Shown here piece after piece: positions 1-8,817 of a stretch of DNA of 64,000 bases (the stretch's first letter is position 1; each line of letters starts with the position of its first letter). The notes beneath the pieces are model-generated. The model searched no databases, was not told the origin of the DNA, and worked only from the letters and a program-made list of their open reading frames with translations. Origin of the DNA: Enterobacteriaceae bacterium UBA2655 (GTDB lineage Bacteria > Pseudomonadota > Gammaproteobacteria > Enterobacterales > Enterobacteriaceae); NCBI GenBank assembly GCA_002359495.1, contig DENB01000051.1, positions 1-64,000 of the forward strand, in the 5' to 3' direction. Made by a program: the position numbers and the translations under genes.

Positions 1-425
1 TGAACGCGGCGGTGGAAGCGGCGCGCGCCGGCGAGCAGGGACGCGGCTTCGCCGTGGTGGCGGGCGAGGTGCGCAACCTGGCGCAGCGCAGCGCGGTAGC
101 GGCGAAAGAGATTGAAAGCCTGATTGCTGAATCGGTGAATAATATCCAGGCGGGATCGAATCAGGTGTCGCGTACCGGCGAAGCGATCGCCGCGATCATC
201 GCATCGGTGACGCAGGTCGATACGCTGATGGAACATATCTCAACCGCTTCGGACGAGCAGAACCGCGGCATCAGCCAGATTGAGCAGGCCGTCAACGAGA
301 TGGATAGCGTCACGCAGCAGAACGCCGCGCTGGTGCAGGAGTCGGCCGCCGCCGCCGCCTCGCTGGAGGAGCAGGTGCATCACCTGACGCACTCCGTCTC
401 AACCTTCAGACTGGCGACGCGCTAA
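1..425 (+). CDS. Methyl-accepting chemotaxis protein, C-terminal fragment
   Basis: The frame is open from the left edge and ends at a TAA at 423-425, so the 5' part lies outside the window. The first residues ([20 protein letters not shown], then [10 protein letters not shown]) are the highly conserved hairpin tip of the MCP cytoplasmic domain, which contacts CheA and CheW. The rest is a heptad-rich coiled coil carrying the C-terminal methylation helix, with the Q/E-rich stretch [17 protein letters not shown]. The protein ends in FRLATR and lacks the NWETF-type pentapeptide that tethers CheR and CheB, so it behaves as a 'minor' receptor tail. The ligand domain is not visible and the stimulus cannot be named. 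Membrane topology is inferred from the family. Confidence 0.93.
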   Translation, partial: NAAVEAARAGEQGRGFAVVAGEVRNLAQRSAVAAKEIESLIAESVNNIQAGSNQVSRTGEAIAAIIASVTQVDTLMEHISTASDEQNRGISQIEQAVNEMDSVTQQNAALVQESAAAAASLEEQVHHLTHSVSTFRLATR

Positions 426-437
426 CCAGCAGGAGAG

Positions 438-470
438 AGCCGGACGGATAATACGCGTCCGGCTGTTTGC
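438..470 (+). terminator. Hairpin after the chemoreceptor gene
   Basis: A 9-bp perfect stem (AGCCGGACG at 438-446 with CGTCCGGCT at 456-464) with a 9-nt loop lies 13 bp after the chemoreceptor stop and is followed by GTTTG. The T-tract is short, so this is a probable but not ideal Rho-independent terminator. It also lies just beyond the 3' end of the convergent regulator gene. Confidence 0.6.
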
Positions 471-478
471 CTGAATGA

Positions 479-931
479 TTATACCCCTTTGCCGCCGCGC
501 TTTTTTCCTGCGCGCCGGTTAAGCTGCGGATATTCGCGTTTACAGACCGTACAGGGATCGCTGTCGCTCCTGAACTGCTGCATCGTCGCCTGAGAAAGCC
601 TGCGCTTACGGCATTGATAGGGCGTACAGCCCGTTATGCCTTTAAAAGAGCGGGTAAAAGATTGCTGACTCTCAAAATGAAATTTTACCGCCAGCGTAAT
701 GATCGGCACCGGCGTGCTTTTCAACGCTTTGATGCAGGCGACTAATTTTTTTTTACGAATATAGCGCGCCAGCGATTCATGATGATATTTAACAAACAGC
801 TTCTGTAAATACCACTTCGAGTAGCCTGCTTTCTGTGCGATGTCGTCAATGCTCAAACGATTTTCAAGGTTGTCATTAATCCACAAGGTAAGCGTATCAA
901 TTACGCTTTCGTTATATTTTGTTTCTTCCAT
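479..931 (-). CDS. MarA/SoxS-type AraC-family transcription regulator
   Basis: A 150-residue stand-alone AraC DNA-binding domain with two helix-turn-helix units. The first is near residues 27-46 (SIDDIAQKAGYSKWYLQKLF) and the second near 76-100, with the MarA-group signature FESQQSFTRSFK. MarA, SoxS and RamA act as monomers on 'marbox' sites to raise efflux and stress genes; a similar role here is inferred. It is longer than those relatives (about 107-127 aa) because of a basic C-terminal tail that carries a CxxC pair (C127, C130) and ends in a KKRGGKGV-type stretch. There is no effector-binding domain, so activity is probably set by synthesis or turnover. The coding sequence is visibly more AT-rich than its neighbours, which fits horizontal acquisition. 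I do not assign a named orthologue. Confidence 0.85.
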   Translation of the reverse strand: MEETKYNESVIDTLTLWINDNLENRLSIDDIAQKAGYSKWYLQKLFVKYHHESLARYIRKKKLVACIKALKSTPVPIITLAVKFHFESQQSFTRSFKGITGCTPYQCRKRRLSQATMQQFRSDSDPCTVCKREYPQLNRRAGKKRGGKGV

Positions 932-1166
932 ACTGCATCTCTTTTTACCGCTCTTTTTTTATTCCATGTAATAAGTTTAATCGGTGTTTATTTTCTCAGC
1001 GGGAAACTTTTATCCGGCAGGCATAAACTGCGCTAAATATCGGGACAGGTTCAGGTTTTTCGGCCAGGCTTGTGAAGAGAAATGTCTCAGATGACCCAAG
1101 TCGTCAATACCTCGGCTTAACGGCCATGCCAAACTGAACCCTTTTCGTTAACAAGGAGAATCCCGG

Positions 1167-2189
1167 ATGGGACCGACATTCGCGTTGAAAAAATCGCTTG
1201 CCGCCTTCGTCACTTCCGCCGCGTTATTCAGTGCCGCCCCTGCGCTTGCCGCCGTTTACGGCGAGCAGCTGGAGGGCTTCCAGTATCCTTACCCGTTGCA
1301 GCATTTTAATTTTACCTCTCAGCAGCAGCCGCTGAGCATGGGCTATATGGATGTGAAGCCGACGCAGAAGGCGAACGGCCGCACGCTGGTGCTAATGCAC
1401 GGCAAAAATTTCTGCGGCGCCACCTGGGAAAGCACCATCAAGGCGCTGAGCGACAGCGGCTACCGGGTGATCGCGCCGGACCAGATCGGCTTTTGCTCCT
1501 CCAGCAAGCCGGCCAGCTACCAGTACAGCTTCCAGCAGCTTGCCGATAACACCCATCAGCTGTTGCAGCACCTGGGGGTGAAAAAAGCGATTATCATGGG
1601 CCACTCCACCGGCGGCATGCTGGCGACGCGGTATGCGCTAATGTACCCGGGCGAAACGGAAAAGCTGGTGATGGTCAACCCCATCGGTCTGGAGGACTGG
1701 AAGGCGAAAGGCGCCCCCTGGCGCAGCGTGGATCAGTGGTATCAGCGCGAACTGAAAACCAGCGCGGAAGGGATTAAAAAGTATGAGCAGCACACCTACT
1801 ATGCCGGACACTGGAAGCCGGAATATGACAAATGGGTGGATATGCTGGCGGGGTTAAACAGCGGACCAGGGCATGAGAAGGTCGCCTGGAACTCGGCGCT
1901 GATCTACGACATGATTTTCACCCAGCCGGTTTACTATGAATTCAAAGACCTGACCGTGCCTACTACGCTGATGATCGGCACCGCAGACACCACCGCCATC
2001 GGCAGCGATATCGCTTCGCCTGCGGTAAAAGCGCGGCTTGGCGACTACAAAGTATTGGGCAAAGAGACCGCGAAACTTATTCCTGACGCCCATCTGATCG
2101 AGTTTCCTGGTATGGGCCATGCGCCGCAGATGGAAGAGCCGGAGAAGTTCAACCAGACGCTAATCGCGGACCTGGCGAAAGCCCGTTGA
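1167..2189 (+). CDS. Exported alpha/beta-fold hydrolase
   Basis: A 340-residue protein with an N-terminal Sec signal peptide (basic start, hydrophobic stretch, probable cleavage after APALA near residue 28). The mature part has the alpha/beta-hydrolase layout: an oxyanion segment LMHGKNF near residue 77, the nucleophile elbow GHSTGG with Ser147, a probable acid Asp274 in MIGTADTT, and the catalytic His318 in GMGHAPQMEEP. It is therefore likely a periplasmic esterase or C-C hydrolase; the substrate cannot be read from the sequence. A strong ribosome site AAGGAGA lies 8-10 bp before the ATG. It is monocistronic, converges on hemB, and is divergent from the MarA-like regulator, which could control it. 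Confidence 0.85.
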   Translation: MGPTFALKKSLAAFVTSAALFSAAPALAAVYGEQLEGFQYPYPLQHFNFTSQQQPLSMGYMDVKPTQKANGRTLVLMHGKNFCGATWESTIKALSDSGYRVIAPDQIGFCSSSKPASYQYSFQQLADNTHQLLQHLGVKKAIIMGHSTGGMLATRYALMYPGETEKLVMVNPIGLEDWKAKGAPWRSVDQWYQRELKTSAEGIKKYEQHTYYAGHWKPEYDKWVDMLAGLNSGPGHEKVAWNSALIYDMIFTQPVYYEFKDLTVPTTLMIGTADTTAIGSDIASPAVKARLGDYKVLGKETAKLIPDAHLIEFPGMGHAPQMEEPEKFNQTLIADLAKAR

Positions 2190-2227
2190 TGCGTAAAGCG
2201 AGTCGGGAGGCGGACTGAGGAGAACAA

Positions 2228-2246
2228 CCTGCAGCGGCGCTGCAGG
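2228..2246 (-). terminator. Hairpin between the hydrolase gene and hemB
   Basis: An 8-bp perfect stem (CCTGCAGC at 2228-2235, GCTGCAGG at 2239-2246) with a 3-nt loop sits in the convergent gap. On the minus strand it is followed by TTGTTCT, so it may end hemB transcription. The T-tract is weak, so the assignment is tentative. Confidence 0.4.
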
Positions 2247-2258
2247 ATGTCAGGCGGA

Positions 2259-3236
2259 TTAGAGGATTTTCTGCTCGGCTAAATCGAGCGCGAAGTAGCT
2301 GAAGATCAGATCTGCGCCGGCGCGCTTGATGGCGCCCAGGCTTTCCAGCACGACGTTGCGTTCGTCAATCGCGCCCGCCTGCGCGGCGAACTTGATCATC
2401 GCGTATTCGCCGCTGACCTGATAAGCCGCCAGCGGCAGCTCGGTGCGCTCGCGGATATCGCGTAGCACGTCGAGATAGGCGCCTGCCGGTTTCACCATCA
2501 GCGAATCCGCACCTTCCGCCGCATCGTTCAGCGATTCGCGGATCGCTTCGCGGCGGTTCATCGGGTTCATCTGATAGGTTTTACGATCGCCCTTCAGCGC
2601 GGTGCCGGCTGCCTCACGGAACGGGCCGTAAAACGAAGAGGCGAATTTGGTGGAGTAGGACATGATGGCGGTATCGGTAAAGCCCGCCGCATCCAGCGCC
2701 TGACGAATCGCTTTCACCTGGCCGTCCATCGCAGCCGACGGCGCGATAAAGTCCGCGCCCGCCTGCGCGGCGACCACCGCCTGCTTGCCGAGGTTGATCA
2801 GCGTCGCGTCGTTGTCCACGCCATGATCGCACAGCACGCCGCAGTGGCCGTGCGAGGTATATTCGCAGAAGCAGGTGTCGGACATCACGATCATTTCCGG
2901 CACGGTATCCTTACAGATACGCGACATGCGCGCCACCAGACCCTTTTCATTCCAGGCGTCGCTGCCGGTCGCGTCGGTATGGTGCGAAATACCGAACGTC
3001 ATCACCGAACGGATGCCCGCTTTGGCGATACGTTCGATCTCATACGCCAGACGCTTTTCCGGGATGCGCATTACGCCCGGCATCGCTTCAATCGCTTTGT
3101 AATCATCCACCCCTTCCTCAACGAAAATCGGCAGAGCCAGATCGTTCAGGCTCAGCGAGCTTTCCTGAAAGAGTTCGCGCATCGACGCGCTTTTACGCAG
3201 CCTTCTTGGGCGCTGGATGAGGGAAAAATCAGACAT
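2259..3236 (-). CDS. hemB: Porphobilinogen synthase (delta-aminolevulinic acid dehydratase)
   Basis: Condenses two 5-aminolevulinate molecules to porphobilinogen, an early step of haem and sirohaem synthesis in the cytosol. The 325-residue TIM-barrel protein carries the Schiff-base lysines K197 (STKFASSF) and K249 (MVKPAG) and the zinc cysteine cluster in [15 protein letters not shown], matching remembered E. coli HemB (324 aa). I place the start at the ATG of [12 protein letters not shown]; the frame stays open about 260 bp further upstream but that part reads through the proP terminator region and is not HemB-like. The gene is probably monocistronic. In K-12 hemB is not next to proP, so local order differs. 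Confidence 0.97.
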   Translation of the reverse strand: MSDFSLIQRPRRLRKSASMRELFQESSLSLNDLALPIFVEEGVDDYKAIEAMPGVMRIPEKRLAYEIERIAKAGIRSVMTFGISHHTDATGSDAWNEKGLVARMSRICKDTVPEMIVMSDTCFCEYTSHGHCGVLCDHGVDNDATLINLGKQAVVAAQAGADFIAPSAAMDGQVKAIRQALDAAGFTDTAIMSYSTKFASSFYGPFREAAGTALKGDRKTYQMNPMNRREAIRESLNDAAEGADSLMVKPAGAYLDVLRDIRERTELPLAAYQVSGEYAMIKFAAQAGAIDERNVVLESLGAIKRAGADLIFSYFALDLAEQKIL

Positions 3237-3334
3237 AACGGATTTACCACGTAGTATAAAAAAGTATCGACAGTTTACTCTTTTTAATCGGCGACACTGA
3301 AGGTTTGTGTGCTGTGACGGGAATTTTTTATGGC

Positions 3335-3370
3335 AAAAAATGTCTCTCCCGCCAGGGGGCGGGAGAGACA
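3335..3370 (-). terminator. Rho-independent terminator of proP
   Basis: A 13-bp perfect stem (TGTCTCTCCCGCC at 3341-3353 with GGCGGGAGAGACA at 3358-3370) with a 4-nt loop lies 5 bp after the proP stop. Read on the minus strand it is followed by six Ts (3335-3340). It is one of the strongest terminators in the window. Confidence 0.92.
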
Positions 3371-3375
3371 AATCA

Positions 3376-4881
3376 TTACTCGTTGATATGGGGATGTTGA
3401 TGCACCAGATTCTGTCGCTTCGCTTCCAGTTTGGCGATCTCTTCATCGATATCTTCGATTTTCTGCTCAATGCTGTCGTGATGCTCCTGCAGGATTTCAC
3501 GCGCTTCCGCCAGATCCGACGCCGCAGGCGTCGCGCCCGATAGCGGCTTGTTGGCGGTCTCTTTCATATAGATACCGGTAATCAGACCAATAACCGCGAT
3601 GACCATCAGGTAGTAGGCCGGCATATAGAGGTTATTGGTGGCTTCCACCAGCCAGGCCGCCAGCGTCGGTGTCAGGCCGGCGATCAACACCGAAATGTTA
3701 AAGGCGCTGGCCAGCGCGCTGTAGCGGATATGCGTCGGGAACATCGCGGGCAGTGAAGAGGCCATCACGCCGGTAAAGGCGTTCAGGATCACCGCCAGCA
3801 GCAGCAGACCGGCGAAAATCAGGCCAAGCACGCCGCTGTTGATCAGGATAAAGGCGGGAATGGCGAAGATCAGCAGAGCTATGCTGCCGAAGATAACGAA
3901 CGGACGACGGCCGAACCGGTCGCTGAGCATCCCCATCACCGGCTGCACGAACAGCATCCCAAGCATAATGGCGATGATAATCAGCACGCCGTGATCTTCG
4001 GAATAGTGCAGGTTATGAGAGAGGTAACTCGGCATGTAGGTCAGCAGCATGTAATAGGTCACGTTGGTTGCGATGACCAGACCGATACAGGCCAGCAGGC
4101 TCTTCCAGTGTTTGCTGGCGATCTCTTTGAACGAGACCTTCGGCCCGTCGCGCAGACCGTCGCGGTCGCCCTGTTCCAGCTTATCGACATGCTGCTGGAA
4201 CGCCGGCGTCTCTTCCAGCGCGTGGCGCAGGTAGAGGCCGATGATGCCCAGCGGCAGCGCAAGGAAGAACGGCAGACGCCAGCCCCAGCTCATGAAGTTC
4301 TCTTCGCCGACGATGGTGGAGATCAGCACCACCAGACCGGCGCCCAGCACGAAACCGGCGATCGAGCCGAAATCGAGCCAGCTTCCCATAAAGCCGCGCT
4401 TACGGTCCGGGGAGTATTCGGCAACGAAAATAGAGGCGCCGGTGTATTCGCCGCCCACCGAGAAGCCCTGCGCCATCTTGGCGACCAGCAGCAGCACCGG
4501 CGCCCAGATCCCTATCGATGCGTAGGAGGGGATCAGCCCGATACAGAAGGTGCTCACCGACATGATGACGATGGTGATAGAGAGAATTTTCTGGCGACCG
4601 TATTTATCGCCCAGCATACCGAAGAACAGACCGCCCAGCGGACGAATCAGAAAGGGAACGGAAAAAGTGGCTAACGCCGCAATCATTTGAATGCCCGGCG
4701 AAGCATCGGGGAAAAAGACCTTACCTAACGCGTAAGCAACGAACCCATACACGCCAAAATCGAACCATTCCATCGCGTTGCCCAGAGATGCTGCGGTAAT
4801 GGCTTTACGTAAACGGGCGTCGTCGATGATAGTGACATCGCTCAGCCCGATAGGTTTTACACGCTTCCTACGTAGTTTCAT
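3376..4881 (-). CDS. proP: Osmosensing proline/glycine betaine/H+ symporter
   Basis: An MFS-type transporter of the inner membrane that takes up proline, glycine betaine and ectoine in response to hyperosmotic stress. The 501-residue product follows E. coli ProP (500 aa) almost along its whole length, for example [21 protein letters not shown] and the MFS loop motif GDKYGRQK. Twelve membrane segments are expected. The C-terminal heptad region (from about residue 455, [25 protein letters not shown]) is the antiparallel coiled coil that tunes the osmotic set point in ProP. The start is the ATG of [10 protein letters not shown], 12 codons inside the longest frame, with AGGGTAAC upstream. A sigma-S-like promoter precedes it. 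Confidence 0.97.
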   Translation of the reverse strand: MKLRRKRVKPIGLSDVTIIDDARLRKAITAASLGNAMEWFDFGVYGFVAYALGKVFFPDASPGIQMIAALATFSVPFLIRPLGGLFFGMLGDKYGRQKILSITIVIMSVSTFCIGLIPSYASIGIWAPVLLLVAKMAQGFSVGGEYTGASIFVAEYSPDRKRGFMGSWLDFGSIAGFVLGAGLVVLISTIVGEENFMSWGWRLPFFLALPLGIIGLYLRHALEETPAFQQHVDKLEQGDRDGLRDGPKVSFKEIASKHWKSLLACIGLVIATNVTYYMLLTYMPSYLSHNLHYSEDHGVLIIIAIMLGMLFVQPVMGMLSDRFGRRPFVIFGSIALLIFAIPAFILINSGVLGLIFAGLLLLAVILNAFTGVMASSLPAMFPTHIRYSALASAFNISVLIAGLTPTLAAWLVEATNNLYMPAYYLMVIAVIGLITGIYMKETANKPLSGATPAASDLAEAREILQEHHDSIEQKIEDIDEEIAKLEAKRQNLVHQHPHINE

Positions 4882-5206
4882 AGAGTTACCCTGTATACGG
4901 AAAACGAAAGTCCTCAACGGCGCGAACCGACGTTATCTTCTCAGACCGCGGCGTTGAGAAATTTAAGCATAGCTCCGATCGATGACTTTGAACGGGCCAC
5001 GTATCGCAATAATTAGCAGTGAAATTATCGCCTGACGCCACAGAGTATACCGTTTTTGTTTGATATTTGTCATTTTTCGTCCGAAGTAGCCCATTTTTAC
5101 CGATGAAACCACAGGTCGCCGCCCAACGGACGAGCCGCGTTTCGAGCCGGAAAAGCCCGTTACGCAACTGTTAAAAAAGAGAAAAAAAGAGGAGGAGGAA
5201 AGAGGC
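4882..5206 (-). promoter_or_regulatory. proP upstream region with a sigma-S-type -10 element
   Basis: This 325-bp gap has no credible gene. On the minus strand CTATGCTTAA (4972 to 4963) matches the extended -10 consensus of RpoS promoters and would give a start about 75 nt before proP, similar to the proP P2 arrangement known in E. coli. An AT-rich tract lies further upstream near 5040-5080. I could not identify the CRP or Fis sites known in E. coli with confidence. A 93-codon open frame here lacks coding character. Confidence 0.5.
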
Positions 5207-6829
5207 CTAGCCCGATTTTTCAGGCGAAACCCGGGTCTGATTTTCCGTAGCGAAAGAGGTATCCAGCGGCGTCGCGCCTTTTACCTTCAGCCAAGCGATC
5301 AGGGCGTCATTATCCATCGGATAGGCGTAGTAATAGCCCTGAATAAAGGTCACGCCGCGGTTTTTCAAATATTGCAGCTGCATTCGCGTCTCTACGCCTT
5401 CGCCCAGCACCTGCAGCGCCAGCTTATGGCTGAGGTTGATGATGGCGTCCAGCACCGGCGTTTCGCCATCCAGCTGTTCGATGGCGTTGATAAAACCGCG
5501 ATCGATCTTGAGATAGTCGAGCGGGAAATTTTGCAGATAGGTGAGCGAGCAGTGCCCGGTGCCGAAATCGTCGATCGCCACCTTGATGCCCTGCGCGCGC
5601 AGCTGCGACAGCTTGCGCGCCACGTCGACACCGTCCTGAATCAGGCTGCGTTCGGTGAGTTCCAGCGTAATCAACGGCTGATGGATGCGCACCCTGGCAG
5701 CAAAGGCGAGAATGTCACTGACGAATTCCGCATGTTGCAGATGCTCCGCCGCCACGTTGATGCCGAGATGGAAATTGGGATTGACCTGCCACTTCTGCAT
5801 ATCTTCGGCAATCAGATCCAGCAGATGGCGGGTTAGCGGCACGATCATGCCTTCCGTTTCCGCCGCGCTGATGAAAATATCCGGGCGGATCCATTCGTCG
5901 TTGGGCTTCCGCCAGCGCAACAGCGCCTCTACCCCGTCGCAGCGCTGGCTGCGGTTGTTATAGACCGGCTGGTAGTGAACCAAAAACTGACGGGCAACGA
6001 TGGCGCGTCGTATTTCGTCGCGCCAGGAGAGGCGACGCTGCAACCAGTTGGCGGTCAGCATCATCAGCAGAATGGAAAAGATGGCCGTTATCGGCATAAA
6101 GACGAAAAAGCTCTGACGCCAGGCGTGCGACATCTCGGAAGAGGGCGCCACCACGCTGAGCGTAATAGGATAACGGGTTGACTGCGTATCGTATTGCAGG
6201 CTGGCGAACAGCGGGTTCGGCATTTCTTCTTTTTTGCCCACCGCGACAGGCGCGCCGTTGTCGAAGCGCATGGCGAGCTGATAGCCGTGGGATTCGCCGA
6301 TGGCCTGCATAAAATCGATCAGGTACTGGCCGTCGATAATCGCCCAGAAGCCAGTGCCGTCAGGAAGCTGACGCACAAAAATCATTGCCGGGCGTTCGGG
6401 CACGCCGGCCGTACCGGCGACAGAGAGGCTCCACCAGGCTTTGCCGGTGACGGGCGGCGGGCGTCGTATCATCTGCGCCAGCGTGCCGGGATTGAGGCCG
6501 TAGGCGGAAGAGCAGCTGACGTTGTCGCCTTCCAGCTTGCCGATAGCGCGAAAATAGGCGTTCAGGGTGCCTGCCCGCTGGAGCTGCGTTTCAATAGCGG
6601 AGCAGGATTGATAATGGTACTGACGCAGCGAAGTGATCATATTCCAGGCGCTGTCGCTCATTTTTTCCGCCTGGGTCAGCAAAATATGGGCGGCGTTGAC
6701 CTGCTGCTGTCGCACCGTATGGCGAGCCTCAACGACTGTGCAAATCAGGCCGAACAGAAGCGGCAACAGTCCGGCACAAACGATCAGCAGCCAGCCGTAG
6801 TCGCGTTTTTCATGATGTGGCGGCACCAC
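5207..6829 (-). CDS. CSS-motif EAL-domain cyclic-di-GMP phosphodiesterase
   Basis: A 540-residue inner-membrane protein that should hydrolyse c-di-GMP to pGpG. Order: a membrane helix (about 13-33), a periplasmic CSS domain with Cys76 and the C106-S107-S108 motif followed by AYG, a second membrane helix (about 240-262), then a complete EAL domain. The EAL domain keeps VEALLRW, the Asn of GINVAAEH, the Glu of ELTERS, the double Asp of IDDFGTGH, the Lys of LKIDRGF and the Glu of GEGVET, so activity is expected. In E. coli CSS-type enzymes a periplasmic disulfide restrains activity; the same redox control is inferred. The start is a GTG preceded by AGAGGA at 5-bp spacing. Two in-frame GTGs are adjacent and either could be used. 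It stands alone in the minus strand. Confidence 0.93.
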   Translation of the reverse strand: MVPPHHEKRDYGWLLIVCAGLLPLLFGLICTVVEARHTVRQQQVNAAHILLTQAEKMSDSAWNMITSLRQYHYQSCSAIETQLQRAGTLNAYFRAIGKLEGDNVSCSSAYGLNPGTLAQMIRRPPPVTGKAWWSLSVAGTAGVPERPAMIFVRQLPDGTGFWAIIDGQYLIDFMQAIGESHGYQLAMRFDNGAPVAVGKKEEMPNPLFASLQYDTQSTRYPITLSVVAPSSEMSHAWRQSFFVFMPITAIFSILLMMLTANWLQRRLSWRDEIRRAIVARQFLVHYQPVYNNRSQRCDGVEALLRWRKPNDEWIRPDIFISAAETEGMIVPLTRHLLDLIAEDMQKWQVNPNFHLGINVAAEHLQHAEFVSDILAFAARVRIHQPLITLELTERSLIQDGVDVARKLSQLRAQGIKVAIDDFGTGHCSLTYLQNFPLDYLKIDRGFINAIEQLDGETPVLDAIINLSHKLALQVLGEGVETRMQLQYLKNRGVTFIQGYYYAYPMDNDALIAWLKVKGATPLDTSFATENQTRVSPEKSG

Positions 6830-7066
6830 GTAAATCCTCTGAAAATTGATGTGCCAGCAGAGCGAAGCGCTGATAGTCAGCGCAGCATAGCACCTCTTTG
6901 GGTCGTGCAGGATAGCGTTTCAGTCATAAACGCAATTGATATAGGTCAATTATCGACCGCGTTTTGTATTTATTGACAATGTTTTGCTTTTTTTCGCATT
7001 TCCCGACGGCAAAGTCGCTGTGTCAGGATGCTGAAAACCCTGGTCAGGCACAAGCGAGGAGTGAAA

Positions 7067-7831
7067 ATGAGCACCACAACCCTGAATGTTTCGTCGCTGC
7101 AACAGCGCATCAGCGCTGCGGAGTGGCAGGCGCGCGTTAAGCTGGCGCAAGCTTATCATCTGGCGGCGAAACTGCGCTGGACCGATCATATCTACACCCA
7201 TTTTTCGCTGCGCGCGCCGGGCGACGAGCCGCATTTCCTGATCAACGCCTATGGCCAGACCTTCGATGAAATCCAGCCGGAAACGCTGGTGAAAATCGAT
7301 ATTGACGGCAATATCATCGACGATCCCACCGGCCTCGGCATCAACCCGGCGGGCTTTGTGATCCACAGCGCCATTCATCGCGCCCGGCCTGACGCCCATG
7401 CGGTAATGCATACCCATACGGCGGCGGGCATCGGCGTCGCGGCGCAAAAACAGGGGCTGCTGATGATTTCCCAGCACAGCGGCCGCTTTCATCGTCGCGT
7501 CGCCTATCACGATTACGAAGGCATCGCGCTCGACCTCGACGAACAGCAGCGCATCGTGGCCGATCTCGGTCGGCTGAACGCGCTCATTTTGCGCAACCAC
7601 GGCCTGTTGACCTGCGGCGGCAGCATCGAAGAGGCGTTTTATAACCTCTATTATCTGGAGCGCGCTTGCCAGGCGCAGTTGGCGGCGCAGTCGGGCGGAG
7701 CGGAGCTGATTATCGTGCCGGACAAGGTCGCGGAGAAAGTGGCGCAAACCTTTGAGAACGGCGTACGCAACCGGAAATACCTGCTGCACTGGGATGCCTA
7801 TATTCGTCAACTGAACCGCAACGCACTCTGA
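7067..7831 (+). CDS. Class II aldolase/adducin-family protein
   Basis: A 254-residue cytosolic protein of the class II aldolase/adducin head family. Metal ligands are visible as H115 and H117 in VMHTHTAAG and H178 in ILRNHGLL, with the family's FLINAYGQTFDEI and VIHSAIHRARPDAH segments. Members include sugar-phosphate aldolases and decarboxylases, but this subgroup lacks a firm substrate, so the reaction is left open. The start ATG follows GCGAGGA at 6-bp spacing; the frame extends 13 codons upstream without a better site. It is the first gene of a probable two-gene operon with the binding-protein gene 11 bp downstream, and is divergent from the phosphodiesterase gene. Confidence 0.8.
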   Translation: MSTTTLNVSSLQQRISAAEWQARVKLAQAYHLAAKLRWTDHIYTHFSLRAPGDEPHFLINAYGQTFDEIQPETLVKIDIDGNIIDDPTGLGINPAGFVIHSAIHRARPDAHAVMHTHTAAGIGVAAQKQGLLMISQHSGRFHRRVAYHDYEGIALDLDEQQRIVADLGRLNALILRNHGLLTCGGSIEEAFYNLYYLERACQAQLAAQSGGAELIIVPDKVAEKVAQTFENGVRNRKYLLHWDAYIRQLNRNAL

Positions 7832-7842
7832 GAGCGCCCATC

Positions 7843-8805
7843 ATGAAAAGACTCAAACCGATAGCGTCGGCGCTGCTGCTGTGTGCGGCGTTTAGCGTCA
7901 AGGCCGCGCCGGATCTCTCCAGCGTTACGCTGGTTCTGGGCGATCAGGCGCGCAATCTGCGCTCGCTGGTCGAAGCCGCAGGAGTAATGAAAGACGCGCC
8001 TTATCATTACCGCTGGGCCAATTTTCAAGGCGCGGCGCCGCTGTTTGAAGCGCAGCGCGCCGGGGCCGTCGACACTTCCTACGCGGGCGACCTGCCGGTG
8101 CTGATGGCGGCCTCCGGCGGCGTGCCGCTGAAGATTATCGCCACTAACGTCGGCGATGCGGGGTCGAACGGGCTGGTGGTGCCAGCGGATTCGCCGTTGC
8201 GCAGCGTGCAGGATCTGGCGGGGCAGCAGGTGGTCGTCTCCTCCGCGCGCGGCAGTATTTCTCAGCATCTGCTCTATGCCGCGCTGGATGAGGCGCAGGT
8301 GAAGCGCGACAGCGTGCCGATGCGCTTTGTGTTGCCCACCGACGCCAGCGCCGCCTTTAACGCCGGGCAAATCGCCGCTTGGGCGACTTTCGACCCCTAT
8401 CTCGGCATTGCGGAACAGCATGGCGCTCGGCTGCTGCGCGACGGCAAAGGGCTGACGACCGCGCTCTCCTTCGTCACTGCCACCCAGACGTCGCTCGACG
8501 ATCCGGCCAAACGCGCCGCCATCGCGGACTTTACCCACCGGCTGGCGAAAGCGCGCGACTGGGCGCTGAAACATCCTGACGAATACAATCAGGTCTATGC
8601 GCAGCTGACACGCCTGTCGCCGGAAGACGCGCGTAAAATTACCGCGCGCATCTCACACGGGATACGCGACGTGACGCCGGAGGATGTAGCGAAAGTGCAG
8701 CGGGTATCCGACCTGTTCAGCCAGCTCAATATCTTGCCGAATAAAGTGAACGTGCAGGCGATTACGGACAACAGCCTGTACGGCGACGGCGCGGAAACGC
8801 CGTAG
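7843..8805 (+). CDS. SsuA-like ABC transporter substrate-binding protein, orphan
   Basis: A 320-residue periplasmic binding protein of the SsuA/TauA/NitT family (aliphatic sulfonates, taurine or nitrate-type ligands). It has a signal peptide with likely cleavage after SVKA near residue 22, the family start VTLVLGDQARNLRSLVEAAG, a YAGDLPVLMAASGGVPLKIIA stretch, and the second-lobe segment SSARGSISQHLL. The ligand cannot be deduced. No permease or ATPase gene accompanies it here: the next gene, yhhT, is on the other strand. It follows the class II aldolase gene by 11 bp and is presumably co-transcribed, which suggests that the imported compound feeds, or is sensed alongside, the aldolase reaction. 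Confidence 0.85.
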   Translation: MKRLKPIASALLLCAAFSVKAAPDLSSVTLVLGDQARNLRSLVEAAGVMKDAPYHYRWANFQGAAPLFEAQRAGAVDTSYAGDLPVLMAASGGVPLKIIATNVGDAGSNGLVVPADSPLRSVQDLAGQQVVVSSARGSISQHLLYAALDEAQVKRDSVPMRFVLPTDASAAFNAGQIAAWATFDPYLGIAEQHGARLLRDGKGLTTALSFVTATQTSLDDPAKRAAIADFTHRLAKARDWALKHPDEYNQVYAQLTRLSPEDARKITARISHGIRDVTPEDVAKVQRVSDLFSQLNILPNKVNVQAITDNSLYGDGAETP

Positions 8806-8817
8806 CGCCCGGAACGG

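Noticed and set aside
4886..5167. 93-codon open frame upstream of proP
   Set aside because: It spans the sigma-S promoter element and reads through AT-rich control DNA; no ribosome site or family resemblance.
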